Source of the DNA: Pseudoduganella lurida
GTDB taxonomy: Bacteria; Pseudomonadota; Gammaproteobacteria; Burkholderiales; Burkholderiaceae_D
DNA: 64,000 nt
Assembly: GCF_007830455.1 (NCBI RefSeq)
Contig: NZ_VLLB01000002.1
Coordinates: 310,001 to 374,000 of the forward strand
Direction: 5' to 3'
Part shown: piece by piece, positions 36,899 to 50,831 of the stretch
Layout of the letters: every line of letters begins with the position of its first letter
Position numbering within the stretch: the first letter of the stretch is position 1
Notes under the pieces: generated by a model
Told to the model about the DNA's origin: nothing
The model's input: only the letters and a program-made list of their open reading frames with translations
Databases searched by the model: none
Position numbers and translations under genes: made by a program

Positions 36899-37647
36899 TG
36901 TCAGAAGAACTGTTAAGACTGTCGAAGCGCATGTCCGAACTGGGCCTGTGCTCGCGCCGCGAGGCGGACGAATGGATCGCCAAGGGCTGGGTGCGGGTGG
37001 ACGGCAAGGTCGTCTCGGAACTGGGCGTGAAGGTGTACCCGAGCCAGAAAGTGACCGTGGAGCGGCAGGCCGCCGCCGAGCAGTCGAAGCGCGTGACCAT
37101 CCTGATCAACAAGCCGATGGGCTATGTGAGCGGCCAGGCGGAAGACGGCTACACGCCGGCCGTGGCGCTGATCAAGCCGGAAAACCGCTGGCCGGACGAT
37201 CCCGCGCCGGAGCAGTTCCACCCGACGCAGCTGCGCAGCCTCGTGCCGGCCGGTCGCCTCGACATCGATTCCGTCGGGCTGCTGGTGCTCACGCAGGACG
37301 GCCGCGTGGCCAAGCAGCTGATCGGTCACGACACGGACATCGACAAGGAGTATCTTGTGCGCGTGGAGTACACGAAACCGGGCAAGCTGCCGGAGTCGGA
37401 CCTGAAGAAGCTGAACCACGGCCTGTGGATGGACGGCAAACCGCTGCTGCCGGCGAAAGTGCGCTGGCAGAACGACGACCAGCTGTCGTTCACGCTGCGC
37501 GAGGGGAAGAAGCGCCAGATCCGCCGCATGTGCGACATGGTGGGCCTGAAGGTGGTCGGCCTGAAACGGGTGCGCATCGGCCGCGTCAAGCTGGGCGACC
37601 TGCCGGTGGGCCAGTGGCGCTACCTGGCGGCGGACGAAGGGTTCTAG
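36898..37647 (+). CDS. RsuA/RluB/RluF-family rRNA pseudouridine synthase
   Basis: 249 residues. An N-terminal S4 RNA-binding domain (RLSKRMSELGLCSRREADEWIAKGWVRVDGKVV) is followed by the catalytic domain with the Asp motif PAGRLDIDSVGLLVLTQDG and REGKKRQIRRMCDMVGLKVVGLKRVRIG. It isomerises a uridine in rRNA. The sequence is closest by eye to RluF, but RluB or RluE specificity cannot be excluded, so no symbol is given. Start overlaps the glnD stop. Confidence 0.9.
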   Translation: MSEELLRLSKRMSELGLCSRREADEWIAKGWVRVDGKVVSELGVKVYPSQKVTVERQAAAEQSKRVTILINKPMGYVSGQAEDGYTPAVALIKPENRWPDDPAPEQFHPTQLRSLVPAGRLDIDSVGLLVLTQDGRVAKQLIGHDTDIDKEYLVRVEYTKPGKLPESDLKKLNHGLWMDGKPLLPAKVRWQNDDQLSFTLREGKKRQIRRMCDMVGLKVVGLKRVRIGRVKLGDLPVGQWRYLAADEGF

Positions 37648-37904
37648 AGCGCGGTTCCGATCAAGAACGCCCCGTTATTTTATATCCATAATGCAACAAC
37701 AATGTCGTCATGGAAGCGAATACTGGTATGCTTGCACGTTGAACCGCCGAACCTTCCATGAGACCCCACCCGAAACCCCATCGCGCACGCCTGTCCTGGC
37801 TCGATACGCATGCCGTGCGCAGGTTCAGCGCCCAGCTGCGCCCGAAGTGGACCGCGCTGCGCGTGTTTCGCGGTGGTCTTGCCCGGCACAGTAAAGGGGA
37901 CTCC

Positions 37905-38693
37905 ATGAGCAATCTGTCCGTCGCCAACAACGACACCCTGCTGGACGCCATACATCCGGCACCGGCCCGGCTTGCGCCGTTCAAGCCCGCCGATATCGTC
38001 GAACGCATCGGCATCAACGCGGCCTCGCACGAGATCGCGGATGCGGACATGATCGGCGATGCGCTGCAGGTGCTGGCCGACCGCGGGCAGCCGCTGACGA
38101 TCTATCCGCCGGGCGGCGATGCCGTGCTGGCGCGCATCCTGTCGGTCCACCCGGACGAGCCGCACTTCACGCTGGAACTGGGCGAAGGCAGCACGCTGCC
38201 ACCGGGCCGCTGCACCTTCGTCACCTGGCTCGATGCGGCGCGCTTCCAGTTCGAGCTGACGGCCGACTGGGCGCCGGCGCCGGACCAGCCCCTGCACATT
38301 CCCGCCCAATTCCCGCCCACCGCCATCGTGCTGAACCGCCGCACGACCATGCGGCTGGAGACGCCGCTGACGGGCAACTACACCGCATCCTTCGTCCTGT
38401 TCGGCAATCCGCACGAGCTGCAGCTGTACGACATCTCCGCTGGCGGCATCGGCATGCGCTGCGCCCCGCGCGACGCCAATGGCCTGCACATCGGCCGCAA
38501 GCTGCAGCGGGTGCGGCTGGAGCTGGGCGAATCGATCGTGATCTGCGACCTGGAAATCCGCCTGGCGCGGCGCTTCCGCTCCTTCCTGCTGGGCGAGCAG
38601 GTGCAGATCGGCTGCCGCTTCGTGAACCTGTCGCCGCAGATGCAGAACGAAGTCGACAAGGCGATCGGCCGGATGGCGATGGCGCGGCGGTAG
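37905..38693 (+). CDS. ycgR: YcgR-type flagellar brake protein (PilZ domain)
   Basis: 262 residues. An N-terminal YcgR domain precedes a PilZ domain with both c-di-GMP binding motifs: NRRTTMR (RxxxR) and DISAGGIGM (D/NxSxxG). When bound to c-di-GMP such proteins slow the flagellar motor. The start at 37905 has AAGGGGAC upstream; the frame is open further upstream without conservation. It stands alone, without flagellar genes nearby. With the REC-EAL protein it shows c-di-GMP signalling in this organism. Confidence 0.9.
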   Translation: MSNLSVANNDTLLDAIHPAPARLAPFKPADIVERIGINAASHEIADADMIGDALQVLADRGQPLTIYPPGGDAVLARILSVHPDEPHFTLELGEGSTLPPGRCTFVTWLDAARFQFELTADWAPAPDQPLHIPAQFPPTAIVLNRRTTMRLETPLTGNYTASFVLFGNPHELQLYDISAGGIGMRCAPRDANGLHIGRKLQRVRLELGESIVICDLEIRLARRFRSFLLGEQVQIGCRFVNLSPQMQNEVDKAIGRMAMARR

Positions 38694-38717
38694 AGCGCGG
38701 GCGCTTCTTCGCGCTGC

Positions 38718-38749
38718 AAAAAAAAAATCCCGCACCTGCGGGATTTTTT
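38718..38749. terminator. Bidirectional terminator between ycgR and the OPT transporter
   Basis: ATCCCGC-ACCT-GCGGGAT (38727-38733 and 38738-38744) with ten A before and six T after, so it can end transcripts from both convergent genes. Confidence 0.88.
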
Positions 38750-38922
38750 GCTGGAGGACCGGCTGGCGGATGGGCAGCGGTCTGCCCCACGGCGCCAGGG
38801 AGTCGGCCGATAACCGCTGCCGCCACCGCGGCCTGGCCCCAGCCGTTCGTGCGCGTTCCCACCGCGCCTGCAAAAGGCCGGGGTGCGACCCCGCCGCACA
38901 TCCGCTGCTGCGACTTCTGCCG

Positions 38923-40914
38923 TCAGCCCTCGATCCGGCGCGCCGAACCGGCCGCCCAGCGATACAGGGTCACCAGGATCGCCGCGGCGACCGCCAGCGC
39001 AATGATCATCCCCGCCGATTCCTCGATGCCCAGGCCCAGCGCCATCGGCTCGCCGGAGCCGGACACCACGATCAGGCCGGCCAGCGCCACGTTGAACAGG
39101 CTTTCGCCCACGATGAAGCCGGACATCACGAGCACGCCCACGCGCGAGGCGGCCTCGCCATACGACTTGCCCCGCATCGCCTTCTCGAAGTAGTAGCCGG
39201 TCAGCGCGCCCACGACGACCGGTGCGATCACGGCCGACGGCAGGTACACGGCCAGGCCCACGCCCAGCGGCGGCAGGCTGTACTTGCCATGGCTGGTCTT
39301 CTTCAGCGTGAAGTCGATCGCCACCAGGATCAGGCCGATCAGCGCGCCCCAGGCGATCAGGTGCCATGGCAGGTCGCCGCCGATCACGCCGCGCGCCAGC
39401 GTGGAGATCAGCAGCGCCTGCGGCGCGGCCAGCGGCTGGTCCGAGATCGCGTGCTGGTTCGGCGCACCGACGAAGCCATACGCATGGTTCAGGAGCTCCA
39501 GCACTGGCGGCACGACGCACGAACCGGCGAACACGCCGATGATCAGGGCGACCTGCTGCTTCCACGGCGTGGCGCCCACCAGCTGGCCGGTCTTGAGGTC
39601 CTGCAGGTTGTCGTTGCCGATCACGGCCACGGCCAGCACCACCGTCGTCACGAACAGCGCGAAGGCGATCAGCGCATGGGCGATTTCCGGGCCCATGATG
39701 TGGCGGCCCACGAAGCCGACGGAGGTGGCGGCACCCAGGATCGTCAGGATGGCGATGCCGGACACCGGCGAGTTCGACGAACCGATCAGCCCCGCCATGT
39801 AGCCGCAGACTGCAGCGGCGAGCAGGCCCGCCACCAGGATGTAGCCGACACCCACGGCCACCAGCGGCGTGGTCAGCGAAGCCAGCACGCCGTCCTGCAG
39901 GAACGTCGCGAGCAGCCAGCCGGCCGGCACCATCGCCAGCAGCGTGACGAGACCCACGATGAAGATCGACATGTCGCGTTCTTCGCGCGGTACCGCTGCG
40001 CCGCCGTGCTTCTCGGCGCGCGAGGCTTCCAGCGCGGAGGTCAGGCCGCCGAAGATCGGTTTGGCCAGCGTGGCCAGCGTGACGATGGCGGCCGCGCCGA
40101 TCGTGCCGGCGCCCATCATGCGCACTTCGGTACTCCAGATGCGCAGCGCGTGATCCATCGCGGAAGCGCCGGCGGCGATCGGCGAGAGGCTCGTCATCAC
40201 GGGCACCAGGATGCCCCAGGCGATGATTAGGCCGACCAGCATCGCGATGCCGACCGTGATGCCCATCAGGTGGCCCGCGCCGATCAGCGCCAGCGAGCTC
40301 GAAGCGCCCAGGCCCGTGGCGCCGGTGCCGCCGCCGAAGCGGAAGTAATGGGAGACTTCACCGGCCGTGACCTTGGCGGCGGCCAGGAACGCGAAGAACG
40401 CCGACGACAGCGTGCCCCAGATGACCGCCTTCAGGCCGGCCTTGCCTTCCTGTGCACCGGCGCGCGACTGGGTGCCCACCTTCAGCACCTCGGCCGCGGC
40501 CACGCCTTCCGGATACGGCAGCTTCGACTGCGACACCAGCGCGCGGCGCAGCGGGATCGTGTACATCACGCCCAGCACGCCGCCGATGGCGCAGGCGCCG
40601 AACACGGGCCAGAACGGGATCTTGGCCCACCAGCCGATCATCAGCAGGCCGGGGACCACGAAGATCACCGAGGCCAGCGTGCCGGCCGCCGAGGCGATCG
40701 TCTGGACGATATTGTTTTCCTGGATGGTCGCGTCCTTGAACGCGGAGAGCAGTGCCATCGAGATGACGGCGGCGGGGATGGAGGTGGCGAAGGTGAGGCC
40801 GACTTTCAGGCCCAGGTAGACCTGCGCGGCCGTGAAGACCAGTGTGATGAGAATGCCGAGGATGATCCCCCGAACCGAAAACTCAAGCGGATTGGACGAA
40901 GAGGGTTGGCTCAT
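38923..40914 (-). CDS. OPT family oligopeptide transporter
   Basis: 663 residues with about 15 hydrophobic segments. The start (RGIILGILITLVFTAAQVYLGLKVGLTFATSIPAAVIS) and the inner PEGVAAAEVLKVG segment are typical of prokaryotic OPT transporters, which import peptides or metal-chelate conjugates with protons. No binding protein or ATPase gene is nearby, consistent with a secondary transporter. The substrate cannot be predicted. About 170 bases with no evident gene separate it from def. Confidence 0.93.
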   Translation of the reverse strand: MSQPSSSNPLEFSVRGIILGILITLVFTAAQVYLGLKVGLTFATSIPAAVISMALLSAFKDATIQENNIVQTIASAAGTLASVIFVVPGLLMIGWWAKIPFWPVFGACAIGGVLGVMYTIPLRRALVSQSKLPYPEGVAAAEVLKVGTQSRAGAQEGKAGLKAVIWGTLSSAFFAFLAAAKVTAGEVSHYFRFGGGTGATGLGASSSLALIGAGHLMGITVGIAMLVGLIIAWGILVPVMTSLSPIAAGASAMDHALRIWSTEVRMMGAGTIGAAAIVTLATLAKPIFGGLTSALEASRAEKHGGAAVPREERDMSIFIVGLVTLLAMVPAGWLLATFLQDGVLASLTTPLVAVGVGYILVAGLLAAAVCGYMAGLIGSSNSPVSGIAILTILGAATSVGFVGRHIMGPEIAHALIAFALFVTTVVLAVAVIGNDNLQDLKTGQLVGATPWKQQVALIIGVFAGSCVVPPVLELLNHAYGFVGAPNQHAISDQPLAAPQALLISTLARGVIGGDLPWHLIAWGALIGLILVAIDFTLKKTSHGKYSLPPLGVGLAVYLPSAVIAPVVVGALTGYYFEKAMRGKSYGEAASRVGVLVMSGFIVGESLFNVALAGLIVVSGSGEPMALGLGIEESAGMIIALAVAAAILVTLYRWAAGSARRIEG

Positions 40915-41088
40915 CCTGTAACTCCCGGTGACCGGGATTCGTGATCCCGGATTGTTGTTGAACGCTCATGCTGGCCGGGATATTACGCGAGTTCTTCCGG
41001 GGCGCCAATGTTCAGTGTGAAATGGCAAAAGAGGTTTGTGTGCGGCTGCCCGGCAAGCAGGAACATCCCCTTTACTCCGCATTCATCT

Positions 41089-41625
41089 TCAATCGTCGTC
41101 GTTCGGATCCAGCTCGGGAAACATCACGCTGGTAAATCCGAACTTCGAGAAATCGCGGATGCGCGCCGGGTACAGGATGCCCAGCAGGTGATCCACCTCG
41201 TGCTGCACCACACGCGCATGGAAATCCTCGACATCGCGCACGATGCGGTTGCCATGCTGGTCGAAGCCTTCGTAGTGCAGCCGCTTGAAGCGGGGCACGC
41301 TGCCGCGCAGGCCCGGCACCGACAGGCAGCCCTCGAAGCCTTCCTCCATCGCATCGTCGAGCGGCGTGAGAACGGGATTGATCAGCACCGTCTCCGGCAC
41401 CTGCGGCGCATCCGGATAGCGCACGTTCGACTTGAAGCCGAAGATCACGACCTGCAGGTCGACGCCGATCTGCGGCGCGGCCAGGCCGGCGCCGTTCGCC
41501 GCATGCATCGTGTCGAACATGTCGGCAATCAGCGCGTGCAGCGCAGGCGTGTCGAATTCGGTCACCGGCGCGGCCTGCCGCAGCAGGCGCGGATCGCCCA
41601 TTTTGAGGATTTCACGAACGGTCAT
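41089..41625 (-). CDS. def: Peptide deformylase
   Basis: 178 residues. It removes the N-formyl group from nascent proteins using Fe or Zn. All three motifs are present: [19 protein letters not shown] (Cys ligand) and QHEVDHLLG (HExxH-type). The start at 41625 has AGGGAGA upstream and overlaps the galU end by 14 bases, so def is the last gene of the smc-zipA-ligA-galU-def run. A second formyl-removal partner (map) is elsewhere in the window. Confidence 0.96.
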   Translation of the reverse strand: MTVREILKMGDPRLLRQAAPVTEFDTPALHALIADMFDTMHAANGAGLAAPQIGVDLQVVIFGFKSNVRYPDAPQVPETVLINPVLTPLDDAMEEGFEGCLSVPGLRGSVPRFKRLHYEGFDQHGNRIVRDVEDFHARVVQHEVDHLLGILYPARIRDFSKFGFTSVMFPELDPNDDD

Positions 41626-42517
41626 GGTCGTCTCCCTGCCCGGCGATGACACCCGCCACGAACTTGGCAAACTCCCGGCCGGTCTCCGGATGCTTCAGGC
41701 CCATCGCCACCGTTGCCTTCAGATAGCCCAGCTTCGAGCCGCAATCGTAGCGCTGCCCTTCGTAGCGGTAGGCCAGCACGCGTTCGTGCTGCAGCAGCGC
41801 GGCGATGCCGTCGGTCAGCTGGATTTCGCCGCCGGCGCCCTCGCCCACCTGCTCGAGGAAATCGAAGATGCGGCCGGACAGCACATAGCGCCCCACCACG
41901 GCCAGGGTCGACGGCGCCTGTTCCGGCGCGGGCTTTTCAACGATGCCGGACACGAGCTCGAGCCGGTCGCGGTACGGCGACGCGCTGACGACGCCATACT
42001 GGCGCGTGTGTTCGCGCGGGACTTCCTGCACGGCCAGCAGGCTGGCGCGCTCGAAGTCGTAGCGCGCCGTCATCTGCGCCAGCACCGGCTGCACGCCTTC
42101 CGGCGTGTCCATGAAGTCGTCCGCCAGCAGCACGGCAAACGGCTCGTTGCCGATCACGGGCCGCGCGCACAGCACGGCATGGCCCAGGCCCAGCGGTGCG
42201 GGCTGCCGGATGTAGATGCAGTTGACGTGCTTCGGAATCACGTTGCGCACCAGCTGCAGCAGCGCGTGCTTCTGGTTCGCTTCCAGTTCGGCTTCCAGTT
42301 CATACGCCTTGTCGAAGTGGTCCTCGATGGCGCGCTTGTTGCGGCCCGTGATGAAGACCAGCTCGGTGATGCCGGCTGCCACCGCTTCTTCCACCGCATA
42401 CTGGATCAGGGGCTTGTCCACGATCGGGAGCATTTCCTTCGGCTGCGCCTTGGTGGCGGGAAGGAAGCGGCTGCCGAGGCCCGCCACGGGAAACACTGCC
42501 TTGCGAATCTGTGTCAT
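41612..42517 (-). CDS. galU: UTP-glucose-1-phosphate uridylyltransferase
   Basis: 301 residues. It makes UDP-glucose for capsule, LPS and trehalose pathways. The N-terminal nucleotide-binding signature is [50 protein letters not shown] and [13 protein letters not shown] follow. The start is 9 bases after the ligA stop. Confidence 0.95.
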   Translation of the reverse strand: MTQIRKAVFPVAGLGSRFLPATKAQPKEMLPIVDKPLIQYAVEEAVAAGITELVFITGRNKRAIEDHFDKAYELEAELEANQKHALLQLVRNVIPKHVNCIYIRQPAPLGLGHAVLCARPVIGNEPFAVLLADDFMDTPEGVQPVLAQMTARYDFERASLLAVQEVPREHTRQYGVVSASPYRDRLELVSGIVEKPAPEQAPSTLAVVGRYVLSGRIFDFLEQVGEGAGGEIQLTDGIAALLQHERVLAYRYEGQRYDCGSKLGYLKATVAMGLKHPETGREFAKFVAGVIAGQGDDHDRS

Positions 42518-42526
42518 GGTCTTGCC

Positions 42527-46319
<3,793 letters not shown>

Positions 46320-46323
<4 letters not shown>

Positions 46324-49300
46324 GCTGCTTGTGCCTCGGTAGCGAAGTTGACGGCGGCTTCCATATCCACCGCCACGATGCGCGATACGCCCTGCTCCTG
46401 CATCGTCACACCGATCAGTTGAGTGGCCATCTCCATCGCAATCTTGTTGTGCGAGATGAAGAGGAATTGGGTCTGCTCGGACATGCGTTTCACCATGCGG
46501 CAGAAACGCTCCGTGTTGGCGTCGTCCAGCGGCGCATCCACCTCGTCGAGGAGGCAGAACGGCGCGGGATTGAGCCTGAACATCGAGAACACGAGGGCCG
46601 TTGCCGTCAGCGCCTTTTCGCCGCCGGACAGCAGGTGGATCGTCGCGTTCTTCTTGCCGGGCGGCTGGGCCATGACCTGCACGCCGGCATTGAGGATTTC
46701 GTCGCCCGTCATGATCAGGCGGGCCTGGCCGCCGCCGAACAGGATCGGGAACAGCTCGCTGAAGTGGCCGTTGACCTGGTCGAACGTGGCCTGCAGCAGG
46801 TCGCGCGTTTCACGGTCGATGCGGCTGATGGCGTCTTCCAGCGTGGTGATCGCTTCCACCAGGTCGCCGTTCTGCGCATCCAGGTAGTTCTTGCGTTCGG
46901 AGGCCTGGGCCAGCTCGTCGAGCGCGGCCAGGTTGACGGCGCCCAGCGCGGCGATGGCGTTGGTCAGGCGCGTGACCTCGCCTTGCAGGTACTGGGCCTT
47001 CATGTCCGGCGTGAGCTTCGCGGCCAGCGCAGTCTCGTCGGCCTGCACTTCCGCCAGCTGCTGCGCGAACTGATCCTGGTTCAGGCGCGCCGCCTGTTCC
47101 TTCAGCTGCATCTCCGTGATGCGGTCGCGCTGCGGCTGCAGGCTGCGCTCGTTCGTCATGCGCGATTCCTCCGCATGGCGCAGCTGCTGGGCGATCTGGT
47201 CGAGCTCATGGCGTGCATCGGCCAGCGCACGTTCCTGCAGCGAGCGGCGGTCCAGCAGTTCCTGCAGGCCTTCGTGGGCGGTTCCCGCTTCCAGCCCGGC
47301 CAGTTCCGCCTCGCCGTCGCGCAGGCTGTCCGCCACCTGGGCCGCCTGCGTGGTGGCAGTGGCGATATTGCGGCGCAGTTCCTCGATGCGGCTGCGCGCG
47401 GCTTTTTCCGCGAACGCCGTTTCCTGCGCCTTGCGCTCCAGCTCGCGCAGGGCCTCGCGCGCGTCGGCCAGCCGGCCTTCCTTGCGCTGGAAGGCTTCCT
47501 GGCCTTCCTCGTGCTCGCCCTGCAGGTCGCCCAGCGCAATGTCGAGCTGCTCGAATTTTTCTTCCGATGCGAGCTTGACCTGCAGTTGTTCCGCTTCCTG
47601 CGCGGCGATCTCGGCGAGATCGGCCTCGATCTGCGTGCTGCGCTGGTTGAAACGTGCCTCGATATCGGACAGCTTCACGACTTCCAGCTGCAGTGCGTGC
47701 AAGGCGCTCGTGAGCGACTGGTTCTTCTGCCGCAGCTCGGTCAAGGTGCGGGCGTGGTTCGTCACGGCCGCTTCGGCGCGCACCATGCGCGAGCGGGCTT
47801 CCTCGGCCAGCATGGCCTGCGCGCGCAGCTGCTTGCCGATATTGTCGATCTCCTGCTGGCGGCCCAGCATGCCTTCCTGCTCCGAATCGGCGGCATGGAA
47901 GCGCACGCTCGACGGCGTGACGATATGGCCCTGGCGCGTGACAAAACAGGCGCCCGGAGGCAGGTGCACGCGGTTCGAGAACGCCTGCGCCGCATCCTCG
48001 GCGATGAAGACACTGTGCAGCCAGTCCTGCAGCACGCCGCGCAGGCCCGGATCGTTCAGCTTCAGCAGGTCGAGCAGCGGCCGGAAGCCGACCGGTGCGG
48101 CGGGAGGCGGCGCGGCCGTGGCGGGGGCGAACAGCGCCAGCTTGGCCGGCGGCGCATCGCCGATGAAATGCTTGGCCCACTCCAGGTTCGACACCTGCAG
48201 GGCGCCGGTGCGTTCGCGCAGCACGGATTCCACGGCCGCTTCCCAGCCCGCCTCGATGGCCAGCTGCTGCCACAGGCGCGGCAGCTCGTCCAGGCCGTGC
48301 TTCTTCAGCCAGGGGGTGACCTTGCCCTGCGTCTGCACGCGTTCCTGCAGCTGGCGCAGCGCGTTCAGGCGCGCTTCCAGCTGCGCGCTCGTGGTCGTTT
48401 CGCTCTGCACGGCGGCCTGCGCGGCGCGGCGTTCCTCTTCCAGCTTCGGCTGCGTGTCGAGCGCTTCTTCCAGCGCCATCGTGACTTCTTCCAGCGCCTG
48501 CTGCTTTTCTTCCTGCTGCCAGCGCAGGTTTTCCAGGTGCGACGCATCCGGCATCGCCAGGCCGTTCTTCTCCTGCTGCAGGCGCTCGCGCCGCGTGGCC
48601 AGGCCGTTCAGGATGTTCGAGGCATTGCGCTGGTGCGCCGATTCCAGTTCCAGCTGCTGCTGCATCTGCATGATGCGGGCGCGCGATTCGGTGGACGATT
48701 CCTGCGCCGCGCGCCATTCCTGCTCCAGCAATGGCAGCAGCTCGCCCTTCTGCTCGGCCACCATCTGCGCCTCTTCCACCTTTGCCGCCAGCTCTTCCAG
48801 CTCGAATTCGGCCTCGTCGACCTGGCCGCCGTATTCCTCGGACTGGCGGGTCCACTGGTCGCGCTGCGCCGTCAGGGTGGCGATCTGCTGCTGCAGGCGC
48901 GTGCGCGATTCGACGACGAACTTGATCTGCGCTTCCAGGCTGCCGATTTCCGCATTGGTCTGGTACAGATTGCCCTGCGCCCCGTGCAGGCGGTCGCCGA
49001 CGGCGAAGTGCGCCTGGCGCATCTGTTCCAGCGACAGTTCCACGCCGCGCAGCTGGGCCGTTTGCTGTTCCAGGTCCGTCTGGGCCTGCAGCATCTCGCG
49101 GAAATAACGCTCCTGTTCGGCCTGCGCCTCGTTCTTGCGCAACAGCCAGAGGAGCTTCTGCTTTTCTTCCTGGTCCGCCTGCAGCGCGTGGAAGCGCAGC
49201 GCGATCGCCGCCTGGCCCTCCAGGCGCTCCAGGTTGCCGCCCAGTTCGCGCAGGATGTCTTCCACGCGCAGCAGGTTGTCGCGCGTGTCGTTCAGGCGGT

Positions 49301-49844
49301 TCTCCGTTTCGCGGCGGCGCTCCTTGTACTTCGAGACGCCGGCCGCTTCTTCGAGGAACACGCGCAGCTCTTCCGGGCGCGACTCGATGATGCGGGCGAT
49401 CATGCCCTGGCCGATGATGGCGTAGGCGCGCGGACCGAGGCCGGTGCCGAGGAAGATGTCCTGGATGTCGCGCCGCCGTACCGGCTGGCCGTTGATGTAG
49501 TAGGTGGAGGTGCCGTCGCGCGTGAGCGTGCGCTTCACGGCGATCTCGGCGTACTGGCCCCACTGGCCGGACGCCTTGCCATCGTGGTTGTCGAACACCA
49601 GTTCGACGGAGGAACGGCCGGCGGGTTTGCGGTGCGTGGAGCCGTTGAAGATCACGTCCTGCATCGATTCCCCGCGCAGCTCGGAGGCTTTCGATTCGCC
49701 CAGCACCCAGCGCACCGCGTCGATGATGTTCGACTTGCCGCAGCCGTTCGGACCCACCACGCCAACCAGCTGCCCCGGCACCTGGAAATTGGTGGGATCG
49801 ACGAACGACTTAAATCCCGACAATTTGATGGATGAGAGACGCAC
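46320..49844 (-). CDS. smc: Chromosome segregation protein SMC
   Basis: 1174 residues. ATPase that organises the chromosome with ScpA/ScpB. Walker A (VGPNGCGKSNIIDAVRWVLGE) in the N-terminal head, a long coiled coil, hinge (about 510-640), a return coiled coil and the C-terminal head with signature LLSGGEKALTATALVFSMF and Walker B PAPFCLLDEVDAPLDDANTERF. The gene opens the smc-zipA-ligA-galU-def operon. Confidence 0.96.
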
Positions 49845-49961
49845 GAGGGTAAATTTATTGCCAGTCAGGCCAGATTACAAGGAAAGCTATCATACCATCC
49901 CGCCGTCGCAAACCCGGCAAATTTGGCAGGCGGACGGATGCCGTGCGGCACGCCCGGCCCG

Positions 49962-50678
49962 TCAGATCGGGCCGCGTACCTGCACGGGGGCCTGCCGCAC
50001 CTCGGGCTGGGCATCCGGCTGCTGGTCTGGCTCGACATCGGCCTGCGAAGCCGGCTCCCCATCCGGGCGCTGCTTCCAGGCCCGCTCGATCGGGTCCTTG
50101 CCGGTCAGGTACATGGCGATCTGCTTGATCCAGCGTTCCGCCGGGGCCGGTTTCGTCAGGGGCATGATGATCACGAGCGGGATGCACAGGGCCAGCAGCA
50201 GGTCGGTGACGATCGCCGGGCGCTCGCCGCGCACGCCCAGGATGAATGCCGCGGCCACCGCATAGCCCACCGCGCCACCGAGCACCACTTCGGATACCGA
50301 ATGAGCGCGCACCGGCAGCCGGGAATAGCTGATCAGGAAGGCCAACAGCACGCCGGCCGCCAGCCCCAGGGTGCGATAGCCGGGCCGGGCGTTGCGGAAC
50401 GCGAGAAAGAACACCACGGGATAAACGGCCGTGGCCCGCATCGCGTGACCCGACAGCCCGGAAAAATGCCACGCCTGGATGCCGATGCCCCAGCCGTACC
50501 AGAGCAGCTTGGTGATGACGACCAGTGCCATGCCGCCGCAGAACAGCAGCATCCAGTTCAGCGACAGGCGCCAGCTGCGCCCGGCCAGCAGCCACACGGC
50601 CACGGCCACGCCCAGCGGGCCCGTCACGGTGACGCCGCCCAGCGCCGTCAATGCCTTCCACAACAACATCATCTGCAT
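49962..50678 (-). CDS. PAP2-like membrane phosphatase
   Basis: 238 residues with about six hydrophobic segments. PAP2 motifs can be traced: SGLSGHAMRAT (as PSGH) and SYSRLPVRAHSVSEVVLG (as SRxxxxxHxxxD, with Glu in place of the Asp). A ~45-residue polar C-terminal tail (DGEPASQADVEPDQQ...) is unusual. Such enzymes dephosphorylate membrane lipids such as phosphatidate or undecaprenyl diphosphate; this substrate is unknown. The start may be the ATG at 50678 or one of two ATGs within seven codons after it. Confidence 0.72.
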   Translation of the reverse strand: MQMMLLWKALTALGGVTVTGPLGVAVAVWLLAGRSWRLSLNWMLLFCGGMALVVITKLLWYGWGIGIQAWHFSGLSGHAMRATAVYPVVFFLAFRNARPGYRTLGLAAGVLLAFLISYSRLPVRAHSVSEVVLGGAVGYAVAAAFILGVRGERPAIVTDLLLALCIPLVIIMPLTKPAPAERWIKQIAMYLTGKDPIERAWKQRPDGEPASQADVEPDQQPDAQPEVRQAPVQVRGPI

Positions 50679-50831
50679 CCTGCTTTCTGTTCCGTCCGGT
50701 CGGGGCCGGTATTGAACCACACTGCCGCGTCCAGCGCCAGAATATTCCGCCATGGCAATACTCGCCAGGAGGGTTGCAGTGTAGTGTCTTTTTATTACGC
50801 CAGGATTAATGCCGCCGATCTGAGGCAGTCA

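Noticed and set aside
34636..37647. A 1003-codon open frame spanning glnD and the pseudouridine synthase
   Set aside because: It is a second-frame shadow of glnD that becomes the real frame only from 36898, where the pseudouridine synthase starts.
46329..49835. An 1168-codon plus-strand open frame opposite smc
   Set aside because: Antisense shadow of smc, which has intact Walker A, signature and Walker B motifs.
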